From: Bondarzewia mesenterica
Taxonomy: Eukaryota; Basidiomycota; Agaricomycetes; Russulales; Bondarzewiaceae
DNA: 17,709 nucleotides
Reading direction: 5' to 3'
NCBI GenBank assembly: GCA_004802705.1
Contig: SGPL01000633.1
Span: 1-17,709 of the forward strand
Made by a program: the position numbers and the translations under genes. Below are positions 1-8,154 of the stretch, one piece after another. Numbering within the stretch: the stretch's first letter is position 1; the number at the start of each line of letters is the position of its first letter. The notes beneath the pieces are model-generated. The model was not told the origin of the DNA, made no database searches, and worked only from the letters and a program-made list of their open reading frames with translations.

Positions 1-82
1 CCTTGCTAGCTGACTCTATCTGACTGACTAGTACCTGCTAGCAGCTGAATAGAATTATTCTTTGATCTCCAGCATAACAAAT

Positions 83-313
83 TCATTCTCGATCTAGGCC
101 ATCTTCAATTTGCTTGTACCAGGAGTTACAAGACTTTGAGATTGAGCTTAGTGCATTCTTATTCTTTAATATCCCACACGGGGATATTATCTCATCATCG
201 TATTCATGAAGTTGTCTAAAGGCACATGGCCATTCAGAACCTTCAATATCGTCCCTTAGTGGTCTGCAGAAGAATTTCCCAGATGTGGAAGTGCTGCTGA
301 AATATTCATCCAT
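83..313 (-). CDS. Small hypothetical protein, 76 aa
   Basis: This is an uninterrupted minus-strand frame from ATG (311-313) to TGA (83-85). The product is hydrophilic, with an acidic middle (HEYDDEII) and three cysteines. I do not recognise a family. The codons look ordinary and a few CpGs survive, unlike the DNA to the right. Its start lies only about 50 bases outside the left inverted arm that begins near 362, so it may be a flanking host exon or part of an older repeat. No intron signal is needed to read it. A 9-bp hairpin (167-189) lies inside it. It could also be a chance ORF; confidence that it is a gene is low. Confidence 0.3.
   Translation of the reverse strand: MDEYFSSTSTSGKFFCRPLRDDIEGSEWPCAFRQLHEYDDEIISPCGILKNKNALSSISKSCNSWYKQIEDGLDRE
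167..189. repeat. Perfect 9-bp inverted repeat, 5-base loop
   Basis: TAATATCCC (167-175) is followed by the loop ACACG and GGGATATTA (181-189). The hairpin lies within the 83-313 ORF. No T-run follows and no function is evident. Confidence 0.5.
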
Positions 314-361
314 CTTAATTCATAATTGCTATAGGTCCAGGATACGTCATTCAAGCTCGAC

Positions 362-985
362 TAAGTTGGTCAAGCCCAATCTAGAATTTGCCAGTCAAGT
401 TAAGATTATCGTCGTCATCATTTGAAGTTGCCTTGTATTCATTCGTTTAATCCTAGTCATTGTCGAGACTAGACTCGCCATTCATTATTGTCATCCAGTC
501 TTAATCATCTGACCTACCTGGTACCTACCCACACTCACCTTCATCCATATACTCTTTGAGTATAGCTTTGTCTTACTGCTTCGGCCTAGAAAACTAAAGG
601 CATACCCAACTCAAACAACTAAGCTTCTCCAGAAAAGTAGAAAACCCCGAGTGAGTCTAAGCATAGAAGCTATTGGTTCATTTTTGGTGTTGTTTTCCAT
701 CACCAGACTCACTTCCAAACCACTTCACTGTGTAACACCATCATTGAGTGGCTTTTACAGGCATGGACCACTAACAATGACTAGCTTAAGGCTGCATGGG
801 CCACCCAGGTACTTGCAGATCAAGAGATCACCGACACTGTAGAAAGAGCACAAGCAGAAGGTGAGGAGCAAACATACCTCAAGGCCAAGCAGGCAGCTAC
901 CACTGAGAAGGCAAAGGCCAACAAGAAGAAGCCTCATCTCTTAACTTGGGATAAGAGCACCATGGTCAACAATCAAATCAGGCTG
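362..985 (+). repeat. Left arm of long inverted repeat
   Basis: The reverse complement of this stretch aligns with 12340-12968. The strongest part is about 362-670, where long words are shared exactly, for example TTTTCTACTTTTCTGGAGAA and GCAACTTCAAATGATGA. Most differences are C/T or G/A changes, often at CpG (GACGACGAT here, GATGACAAT in the right arm). Weaker similarity continues inward past 730, 800 and 900, into the first part of the YVELWYF pseudogene. The outer edge is placed near 362, where similarity fades (TAAGTTGGTCAAGCCC); no convincing target-site duplication was seen. This could be a terminal inverted repeat of a large DNA transposon or one end of two inverted copies of the same element. 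Confidence 0.75.
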
Positions 986-1672
986 CATCCATTTGCATAC
1001 GCCATTCACAAGCTCAAGGGCTTTAAATATGTGGAGCTCTGGTACTTCGCCCTTGAAGGCCACAATGATGCCACCAACTCAGGCCTCTCTGCCTCAGAAG
1101 ACACCTACACCATTATTAGCAGCAGAAACACAATCCAATTTATGTCCGTGGCCACACACAACCCCTCCAAGAGAGTAGTGCAGGATGTCAACCTCAAGTG
1201 AAGCCAATTCCGTAAAGCCAAGGTGGGATTAATAGGGGAGCTCAAGATATGTGGCTGGTTGAAGCCAAATGCCATCTCCCTTACAAATTTCTTTTATAAC
1301 ATACAGAATCATCCAGACATCTACAAGGATCATGGACAGGTGGCCTTTCTGTTGTACTAAGCATGCACATGAATATGCTGGCATAAAGAGCTAAAGGAAG
1401 GAATTAGTTTCAACGTCAGCATTTTCAATGAAACCCTTTTCTAGGGCATGATCACTGAGATTATTTAGGGGAATCAGAAAGCCAACAATATGTTTTCCTC
1501 TCACCCCCTCTTCGTCCTGCCAAACAGCACCTTCTTCACTCTCACTAATCTCTTTCCCTCTCCTCCCTTCCAATTTTCCCCTGCATCTCGCATTGCATTT
1601 CCATGTCCTTCTTGTACTTGCACTCACCTTCTTGCATCCTCCCATTATGCTGTGTTGCCTTTATTGGCATGA
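761..1672 (+). pseudogene. Decayed agaricomycete repeat-associated protein (YVELWYF family)
   Basis: One frame runs from a likely intron acceptor (TTTTACAG, ending at 760) to a stop at 1672, broken only by stop codons at 782, 1199, 1358, 1370, 1442 and 1466. There is no frameshift. The N-terminal part is charged and helical (AQAEGEEQ, EKAKANKKK). It is followed by the motif FKYVELWYFALEGHNDAT and then GWLKPNAISLTNFFYNIQ, HPD and LLY. From memory this order matches an uncharacterised protein family abundant in Agaricomycetes, in which the same positions read YVELWYFT-EGC-DA, GWP, FF-NLE-HP and YQARVRREWH. By that comparison the stops replace W, Q or R and are single transitions. The gene begins inside the left inverted arm, so it belongs to the repeat. 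The biochemical function is unknown. The C-terminal 60 codons are rich in P, S, F and L and may be read-through. Confidence 0.6.
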
Positions 1673-1922
1673 GCAACTCTTGCTCTTATTATCCTTGCTG
1701 TGACCTCCCATCTTTGCACCATGTCTAAACCTTTTCCATCCCCTAGCTCGTAATGTGAATGCTGTCTATGAAGCACAATCAGAGGAAAGGAGCTCTTTCA
1801 CAGCATCAGGCCCCTCCACACTAAAGTGAAAGGCAGCCCTGACTAGCAGAGAGGGACAGAGAGCCTATTCAGTCTCCTACTACCATCTAACACAATATGG
1901 CCAAACATGCATTTTCAGCGAC

Positions 1923-2520
1923 TGAGACAGTGGAGCCCATCTTGGCTGAAGTGGGGATACAGGGCTTATTGGTAAACATTTGAGATGGCTGGGCCTACTA
2001 AATAAATATATTGCTTGAGTGCTCGGTGAGCATCTGAGACTAGTGAGCCCAGCAAACCAAACATATTGCCTAGGTGCTCAGCAAGCATCTGAGATGATTG
2101 AGCCTTGCACAATAAAATATAATGCTCGCGTCCTCAGTGAGCAACTGAAATGGTTGGGTTCAGCACAATAAAATATAATGCTCGGGTTGTCGGTGAGCAT
2201 CTGAGATGGTTTGGCCCAGCACAGTAAAATATAATGCTCAGGTCCTGATGAGATCTCAGTTGGTTGGGCCCAGCACAATGAAATATAATGCTCAGGTCCT
2301 CAGCGAGTGACTGAGATGGTTGGGCCCAGCACAATAAAATATAATGCTCAGGTTGCCAGTGAGCATCTGAGATGGTTGGGCCCAGCACAATAAAATATAT
2401 TGCTCAGCTTGCTGGCAAGCATCTGAAACAGTTGGGCCCAGCACAATAAGATATAATGCTTGGCTCACCCATCAAGCAACTCAGATAGATGGGCCTACTA
2501 AAATTCAATAAAACATTCAA
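1923..2520. repeat. Minisatellite, about 11 units of roughly 56 bp
   Basis: The anchor TGAGATGGTTGGGCCCAGCA recurs in variant form at 1923, 1981, 2035, 2090, 2146, 2202, 2256, 2312, 2368, 2424 and 2481, a spacing of 54-58 bases. Each unit continues with an AT-rich stretch close to CAATAAAATATAATGCTC and a variable GGT-CTCAGTGAGCA linker. The central units (2090-2424) are the most alike and the flanking ones more diverged, as expected from expansion by unequal exchange. The array starts about 60 bases beyond the stop codon of the minus-strand pseudogene at 2577. Two minus-strand ORFs across it (2078-2278, 2134-2388) are products of the repeat, not genes. Confidence 0.9.
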
Positions 2521-2576
2521 TCAGTAGATATAGCTCAGCCAATGTATCAACACTATCTAATTTTCCAATTATCACA

Positions 2577-3720
2577 CTACAACATCCTTCTCATTCTCTC
2601 CAACCTGTCCACCACTTGCTGTTGATAATCCAGAATCTCACATAGAATGTTCAACTCATTGTGAGCTGCTAAAAGAGGGTTGCTCGGCGATAAGCCCACA
2701 GTTGTAGATGTATCTTGTCCAACTGCCATCTGATGAGGAGCAGGGAAGAAACATGAATAAGTTGACTCACCTGCCATTCTCTATTGTGATAGGACAGACT
2801 TGCCAATGGCTGATTAATTGACCACTGAGTGACCGAACACCAAATGATCAAACACTGAGTGAGTAGCCATCAGTGCCGATGCATCAAATGGCAACTTTGC
2901 CGAGAATTGAGGTATAGGTGACATTCACAAGTCATCATCAGAACCTAAGTAGAACACGTCAGTACACACGGTAAAAGTTCAGTGATGTACATACTGAACC
3001 CATTGGCTGAAGAGGTTCAAAGTCAGTTATAAATTCATCCCAAGACTGGAAGAGCGCACACACTGAGTAAAGAGTACATCTCATCATCACTGAACATGTA
3101 GCTATCAGTATGGCTTGTGGAGGCATGAGCCTATGTAGGATGGGATTGCACGCCATTGATGAAATGCATTATATGTGCAGACCACTTTGCTTGGTTAGTT
3201 AATTGTTGAGCACAGCAAAAACAGATGACTAGCAATCCTAGGAGAGCAACAATGAAGTGTGTATATGCATACTGCAGTTCCAAGTGAGCAACTGAGGGAA
3301 CAGAGTGCGCTTAGCTGTAGGTATTTATAGTAGAAGGAATAATGAGAAATAAAACAAGGAATTTGAGATATGAGAACAATAATACAATGGGTGGCACTGT
3401 GGCATAAGAAGTGAAGTGAAACAGAATGGCCAAGTGCCACCAGAAACAAGGGAACAATTCCAGACTGTCTGAAACAATAGAGAGATGATGAATCAATGAA
3501 GAAGGAAAATCAAATCGGAAAAATAGCTGAATAAAATGCACAACATCAATCAAATCAATACTAATAAATTAACATGGAGCACCTGCTAATTTACAGCTTG
3601 TAAGATGTCTTCTTGCCACCTAAGTCAACTCCTATAGCTCATGTGCTAACTCCCTGATTCTTAGTCCATTCACATAATATAAGAGGAAGTCAAGTGTTTC
3701 AAAACTTTTTTTCTGACTCA
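2577..3720 (-). pseudogene. Decayed minus-strand gene interrupted by a solo LTR
   Basis: Reading leftward, a protein-like frame runs from about 3720 to 3561, is interrupted by an LTR (3204-3560), and continues from 3198 to the stop at 2577-2579. If the LTR and one copy of its 5-base duplication are ignored, the frame crosses the junction without a break. Recognisable stretches are SKTSDSY-like polar sequence around 3110, VFYLGSDDD (about 2930), MSPIPQFSAKLPFDASALM, VFGHSVVN, and a C-terminal helix with heptad-like hydrophobics (HNELNILCEILDYQQQVVD). Internal stops include TAG, TAA and TGA, each one transition from Q, R or W, plus at least one frameshift near 3030. I do not recognise the family. 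Minus-strand coding-like fragments continue further upstream (3985-4165) but cannot be joined with confidence. Confidence 0.5.
3199..3565 (-). mobile_element. Solo copia-type LTR with 5-bp target duplication
   Basis: The LTR occupies 3204-3560. On the minus strand it starts TATTGATTTGATTGA (the equivalent copy at 8154 starts TGTTGATC) and ends GCTGTGCTCAACA, so the canonical TG...CA ends are recognisable with one transition. It is flanked by TTAAT (3199-3203) and CTAAT (3561-3565), a duplication differing by one C/T change. No internal retrotransposon sequence adjoins it, so it is a solo LTR left by recombination between two LTRs. It is the longest of the four related LTRs here (357 bp) and serves as the reference for the copies at 7046, 7916 and 8556. 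Minus-strand ORFs inside it are spurious. Confidence 0.85.
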
Positions 3721-4312
3721 TCATGGCCCCAAAATGACAGCCATTACTTTTTTAACTAGTCAGTTCGCTATCTTTCACCCCTTTGTAAGTGGGACTCCAT
3801 GGTGGCTACAGTAAGACAGGATCTGACACTTCAGTCTCACTGGTGAGCAGGACACCAGGAGGGGACCACAGCTCACTTTTGAGTGTAACTCTAGGATGAT
3901 CATGCACAGACAAGGTGTGTTACATTTTGAAAGGAATTAAATGGGTTCGAAAAATTACACTGCTCAGCCAGAATTAACCTGTTCAGAGCACAATCCTCTC
4001 TCTTATCTTTCCTTCTGATATCTTCATAAACAAACAGGCTCCTATACTGTCTGAAATCTCATTCATAAAATAATCTATTCTGTCCATCTTGTTCACATGA
4101 ATGCCCATATCAACCTGGATGAACTGCTCCATGCTTGAGGTGGTAAAGGGGAAGGATGAGGGCAAAATAAAGGAAAAAGGGGAGAAGGGGCTGTCCTACA
4201 TCGTTATGCTGCCCTCCTGTGACCACAAAACCTGCCTGAATCCATTGTGACATGTCCAATGGCCCAGATGCTTTTTCTGTGCTCAGTGTTTACAGGTGAT
4301 AACAAATTTTGA
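3721..4312. other. Interval without a firm gene
   Basis: A 60-codon open minus-strand stretch (3985-4165) has a protein-like composition (FIQVDMGIHVNKMDRID) and may be an upstream exon of the minus-strand pseudogene, but intervening frames are full of stops. A sequence resembling a tRNA B box (GGGTTCGAA, 3945) has no cloverleaf around it. Nothing else can be supported. Confidence 0.4.
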
Positions 4313-4426
4313 TTGGCAAGAAGCTTCTGTCACCTGTTATATCAGTTGAGATATTGCTTCTGTGACATCTTAATCCACATCGTCCATTTAGAATTGAAGG
4401 GCCATGAAAGATATATTCCCTTTAAA

Positions 4427-5152
4427 ATGTTATCACATGGTAGCAACCCTCCTAAGGACATGGATCTCAACTGTGAGAGTGACCAGGACAATAACAGTCA
4501 AGAAAGCAACAATGGTGATGAGGGCAATGAGGATGATAGCAGTGACAGTGATGATGAAAGCGAGAAGGTGATAATGATGATATTCAGCCATCAGGCACAT
4601 GCTTTATAAGGATGGTTAAAACTACACCTGGCACTTTGCATTCTGACCAGGCTTTGACAAAGCAAGCTATGGAGTGAGAGGATGCCACCTATCCTAATCT
4701 TATCATCCTCTAAAATTTATCCACAACTGCAGAATTCTTACGAACAAGAACTGCTGGCTTTGACAAAAGTAACAGCACAAACCTCAACACCCAGATGAGC
4801 ACTATTTTGACATCAGATGCCCTTCATCATGATATTCACCTTGGGCCGAGAGCATTCTGTCTCAGTTCAGGATGGTCAAATGCTGGAGATTTCTGATGGC
4901 ATATCTCCTTCTGTTTCCATCAATGTAAAAGTATGGTGCTTGACAGTGAAGAAGACAAGAGTAGCCTTCAAGGCTGCAGTTAATAGTCTTCTCCCTGCTG
5001 GATGGTCTGCAGATGATTTTCCTATCAACCAAATTGTGGACAACTTTAGACCCCTCACTGCACACAAGCAGCTACACAATACTATCTGGCTAGATCCTTT
5101 ATGCAACTCCATGCGTGCAGAGCTGTTCAAACCAGGAGAAGATCATCATTGA
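4427..5152 (+). pseudogene. Decayed hypothetical gene with acidic N-terminus
   Basis: From ATG 4427 the frame encodes a short lead and then a strongly acidic, low-complexity segment (roughly 4455-4570) rich in D, E, S and N, of the type NEDDSSDSDDESEK. A frameshift near 4567 is suggested because the acidic run continues as GDNDDIQPSG in the next frame. That frame carries on past stops at about 4675 and 4711 to about 4890. A further frame switch leads into 4880-5152, which reads as a compact domain (VAFKAAVNSLLPAGWSADD, NTIWLDPLCNSMRAELFKPG). I recognise no family. A distant resemblance to DUF6532-type transposon-associated proteins was considered but is too weak to assign. The gene lies on the same strand as the decayed frame at 5388 and could be its upstream part. 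Confidence 0.4.
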
Positions 5153-5387
5153 CTTATACCACCCACCTATGTTAATCACCATGCTGCTGAATAGTGGCCC
5201 TCTCTCCATTAGGAGGTGCTTGGTGCTGCAGCTTCATTCACCAGTGCCATGTAGGTCCTGCAACAGAATAGTCTCCTCCTATGTTTCTCATGTTAAAAAA
5301 AAAAAAGACATGCACATTCTATATCAGCAACAACCAGAATCAAATTAACTTTTCAAATTTACCTGAACAGTGAGATAGCTAAAAGAA

Positions 5388-5768
5388 ATGAAAAATCCAA
5401 TGATGGGTGACACAGCTCGCACAGTATGCAACACGACAATGCTATCCATTGACAGATGCCTATACAAGAGTAAAATCAAACTTGGTGATGCAATGCACCA
5501 GCAATGGGCAGCACTTTCAGAACTAATGAGCACAAGCGGTCAATGAACGTAACACACTAGCAATGGGAAAGATGGCCAATACACCATGCACGACAGTATT
5601 TTTGCAACAGGTGATTGGCAGCGAACCATTGGTGAGAGCACGGATGAGCCCCGCAAAGATAGACATGCATTTTTTGCATGCAATTCCCTGCAAACAGGCG
5701 CATGACAGCCAACAGAAGTCATTGCAGTGTTTGACTGGCACTATCAATATAGTTATCTGGTATTATAA
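5388..5768 (+). pseudogene. Decayed 127-codon frame, hypothetical protein
   Basis: One frame from ATG 5388 to TAA 5766 is broken by only three stops (TGA 5544, TAA 5550, TGA 5703), all one transition away from sense codons. The text reads as a real protein: IKLGDAMHQQWAALSEL, then DGQYTMHDSIFATGDWQRT, ESTDEPRKDRHAFFACN, and a C-terminus with VIAVFDWHYQYSYLVL. CpG dinucleotides are commoner here than in neighbouring DNA, suggesting less decay. A different frame (5563-5799) and the opposite strand are also open but have less plausible compositions. It may be the 3' exon of the 4427-5152 gene. I do not recognise the family. Confidence 0.45.
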
Positions 5769-5820
5769 ATTTGGCAAGTGCTGGTGGAGTGATCCATAAG
5801 TTGATTATAATGGGTGAGAG

Positions 5821-5991
5821 ACCTTGTGAGCAAGGTAATATGCTGAATTTTAAGATGCACATCAAGCACAAATGACAATGGCTGGCCAGTGTGCATTCAA
5901 CCCTGTCTTGTCATCTCTGCAGACACTGGTTTATGATAAGATTTATACTTCCCCATAATTGTGAGCTTGGGAGAGACCTTGCAAGCAAGGT
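5821..5991. repeat. Twin hairpin motif ACCTTG-N4-CAAGGT
   Basis: ACCTTG/CAAGGT with a 4-base loop occurs at 5821-5836 (loop TGAG) and again at 5976-5991 (loop CAAG), exactly 155 bases apart. Both are preceded by GAGAG and followed by AA. The surrounding sequence is only faintly alike. They lie 270-440 bases upstream of the small intron-containing gene at 6261. Function is unknown. Confidence 0.55.
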
Positions 5992-6201
5992 AACAAGGTA
6001 ATTTTTCATTTCTCCTGCCGCACTAGCACAAAGCCTTTAATCGACATTGACTAATGTGCAGGAGCTCAGGATCTCCCATTTTTATGGCTCCTCATAATTC
6101 TATGCTTCAGCAGTGAAAAAGCCATTCTTCCTTATACAGCCTTGAATTCTCATACTTCCTCTTCTACAGATGAGAAGGCTTCATGTCTCATGCTGGAAAT
6201 T

Positions 6202-6208
6202 TATATAA
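6202..6208 (+). promoter_or_regulatory. TATA box of the small spliced gene
   Basis: TATATAA lies 53 bases upstream of the ATG at 6261, which itself sits in a good fungal start context (ATCACCATGTC). This is the clearest promoter-plus-start combination in the window. Confidence 0.5.
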
Positions 6209-6260
6209 GAGGAGTAAGAAGCAAAAGAAATTCGAGCATTACTTCCAGCCCACTATCACC

Positions 6261-6722
6261 ATGTCAGAGGTAAATACATTCCTGCCTCTAGCCTTTGCTC
6301 ATGTAATTAACCGGAGATATTCTATATATTAGGATATCATGGTCCCAGTCGAAGACGAGCCATCTGAAGTCTCCCACAGATACTTTATACATCTATTTAA
6401 TTGCCTATTTCTGAAAATTGATGTAAAAGGATATAAATCAGGGGAAAAACTTGTCATAATCCTTGGTGATAGGTACATTGGACAGTTTGTGAAAGTAGTG
6501 AGAGTCAGAAAGGCATAAGTCAATATATTTTACACTAGCTACAATAAATCTCATCCTTATTCAGCCCCTTATGGTCATTAAATTTAACAACAGTAAATAC
6601 TATAAAGCTCCCGAGGCCGACTTTGAAGAAACCAGGTAAGTACTTTATGGATTTAATTTAATTTCTACTAATTGGGTATCTACAGTGAAGAGATTTTGTC
6701 CACACCCCCAGGTGCCTATTGA
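6261..6722 (+). CDS. Small four-exon protein of unknown function, about 93 aa
   Basis: The proposed exons are 6261-6269, 6333-6497, 6565-6635 and 6686-6722. The introns are 63, 67 and 50 bases. Intron 1 is GTAAAT...ATTAG with TAATTAAC as a branch-like site. Intron 2 is GTGAGA...TTCAG; GTAGTG at 6495 is an alternative donor. Intron 3 is GTAAGT...CTACAG with CTAAT. Phases agree and the spliced frame ends at TGA 6720. The product starts MSEDIMVPVEDEPSEVSH, has a central hydrophobic/basic part (LKIDVKGYKSGEKLVII, GDRYIGQFVKV) and an acidic tail (APEADFEETSEE). The central part could form beta strands, but I recognise no family. If intron 2 is retained, translation stops after 64 residues. Exons keep CpGs while the surroundings have lost them. 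It is the only undamaged spliced gene between the inverted arms. Confidence 0.55.
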
Positions 6723-7045
6723 GTGCCCTGGAGAAGCCCCTGCTTATGCCTAGACAACAGCAGGATGGAATACAGAAGTGATGACATCTTCATGTATCTC
6801 ACATGTCTGTATGATATCCATGCGAAGTTCAAATTGTGTGGGTCTTCACCAAGATAGCCTGCTCTCTCAGCTTGAGACAGCGTATGCCATGATTCAAAGG
6901 AGGTAGAAAATGGTGGCAACTCCCAAGGCATGCTATAGATGAGGTTGTGGTGGAATTCAGACCTCACTGTGTTAATGATGCTAGAGTGTCTGATGAAGCC
7001 ACTGGAAGTGCCACAGCAGTATTATTACCCTGTCACCCTCACCAG
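6723..7045. other. Interval with no supported gene
   Basis: An 83-codon minus-strand ORF (6716-6967) and a plus-strand stretch (about 6930-7045, DEVVVEFRPHCVND) are both open. They overlap and neither matches anything I know. The plus-strand one may be a decayed C-terminal exon cut off by the LTR that follows. Confidence 0.35.
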
Positions 7046-7378
7046 CAACCTCAACTCATCATCTCTCCATTGTTTCCTTGTTTCTGGTGCCACTTGGCCA
7101 TATGTTTCACTTCAATTATTGTGTCACAGTGCCACTCATTGTGTTATTATTCTCATGTCTCAGATTTGTGGTTTCACTTCTTATTGTTCGTTTAGCAGAA
7201 ATACCTGCAGCCAAGTGCGCTCTGTTCCCCCAGTTGCTCACTTTGGACTGCAGGTGTGTTCTCCCTCTCTCATTTGTCATGTATCTTCAGCTGCTCACTT
7301 TGGACTGCAGTGTCCAGATATATACTTCGTTGTTGTCCTCCTAGCGTTGCCAGTCATCTGTTTTCGCTGTCCTCAACA
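7046..7378 (+). mobile_element. Copia LTR, plus orientation, 5'-truncated
   Basis: It aligns with the reverse complement of the solo LTR at 3204-3560, from TCATCATCTCTC-ATTG to the terminal TTTTCGCTGTCCTCAACA. About 50 bases of the LTR start are missing. It contains a duplicated block: TTGCTCACTTTGGACTGCAG near 7225 and TGCTCACTTTGGACTGCAG near 7291. It is followed directly by a primer-binding-site-like GGTTATGGACCCTGAGC (7379-7395) and an untranslated leader shared with the copies at 7915 and 8688. Long plus-strand ORFs across it are spurious. Confidence 0.8.
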
Positions 7379-7439
7379 GGTTATGGACCCTGAGCTTTGA
7401 CGACTCTCACTCATGTTATTTGTGCAACTACATCTCGCT

Positions 7440-7795
7440 TTTGCATCTCTTTCATGTGGATTGCACATTTGCCTCCAACTTTGCAGAGATTTTGGACAAA
7501 ATCATTGCAGAACTTGCCTCCACCTTCCATCTGCACGATCTGGTCCCAGCACTTCACTCCTTGGTATAAAAATCATTAGGGATCGCCCCAATCGTCGTCT
7601 GTCTCTATTCCAATGCCAGTATATCATTGATATGCTACAGCACTACGGTTCTGATGATTCTAGTCCTGTCAAGATGCTGATCCTGCCTGGAGTGTGACTC
7701 TCTTCTGACATGTCTGCCAAGTCTGATGAAGACAAGGAGTACATGAAGAAAGTGCCATACATCTCTGCTGATAGTTCTCTGCTCTTTCCGGTGAA
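7440..7795 (+). pseudogene. Copia reverse transcriptase fragment, C-terminal part
   Basis: The fragment starts at the catalytic box, read here as HVDCTFAS where copia elements have (Y/H)VDDCT; one of the two aspartates is missing. It continues with LASTFHLHDL, a frameshift, then LGIKIIRDRPNRRLSLFQ, QYIIDMLQHYG, a TGA, DEDKEYMKKVPYIS and the break. This is the standard order at the end of the copia RT (LGI-I-RDR-NRTLSLSQ--YI--ML--YG, then KVPYISAVG). Everything between the leader and the YVDD box (Gag, protease, integrase, most of RT) is absent, as is RNase H. It lies between two inverted LTR-leader units, so it is the core of an inverted rearranged element. It cannot be active. Confidence 0.75.
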
Positions 7796-8154
7796 GAGAC
7801 AATGAGGGATGCGAGGACATAATGATATCACAAGAAAGGGATGCAAAAAAACAGAGTCGTAGTTGTACAAACCAAATAAATTGAGGGTTGTCAAGGCTTA
7901 GGGCCTGTAACTGACTGATTGAGCACAGCAAAAATGAACAATTAGTCCGCTATGAGAGCAACAACAAAGTGTATAGGTGGACATTGTAGTCCAAAGTGAG
8001 CAACTGAGGGAACAGAGTGCACTCGGGTACAGGTATTTATGGTAGAAGGAACAATAAATCATCTCAGACAATGGAGAGTAGACTAATCAAAGATGAAGGG
8101 AAATAAAATCGGAAAAATACCAAATAAAATGCTACAATATCAATGAGATCAACA
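7796..8154 (-). mobile_element. Copia leader and LTR, minus orientation
   Basis: On the minus strand 7916-8154 is an LTR. It starts TGTTGATCTCATTGA at 8154 and ends near GTGCTCAATCA at 7916. About 115 bases present in the solo LTR (the block around 3330-3465) are missing. Next to it, 7796-7915 is the minus-strand version of the leader at 8688-8810 (CTAAGCCTTGACAACCCTC, TTTTGCATCCCTTTCTTG). LTR and leader therefore point toward the RT fragment, facing the plus-strand LTR at 7046. Antisense ORFs here are not genes. Confidence 0.8.

Noticed and set aside
2078..2388. Two overlapping minus-strand ORFs with repeated cysteine/tryptophan motifs
   Set aside because: They are translations of the 56-bp minisatellite. 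Because 56 is not a multiple of 3 the frame rotates between units, so no repeat protein is implied.
2000..2520. CRISPR-like array
   Set aside because: The repeats are tandem variants without unique spacers of constant length, and the setting is eukaryotic.
3195..3553. Minus-strand ORFs of 84 and 80 codons
   Set aside because: They lie wholly within the solo LTR.
3943..3955. tRNA B-box-like GGGTTCGAA
   Set aside because: The final consensus bases are wrong and no A box, anticodon arm or acceptor stem could be paired around it.
4880..5152. DUF6532-type transposon protein
   Set aside because: Only a loose resemblance near VAFKAAVNSLLPAGW; the rest of the family pattern was not found.
5293..5304. 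A-run as a retroposon poly(A) tail
   Set aside because: No retroposed sequence or target duplication was identified upstream of it.
6939..7400. 153-codon plus-strand ORF, the second longest in the window
   Set aside because: It coincides with a copia LTR and its end, and its hydrophobic cysteine/serine-rich composition comes from LTR sequence.
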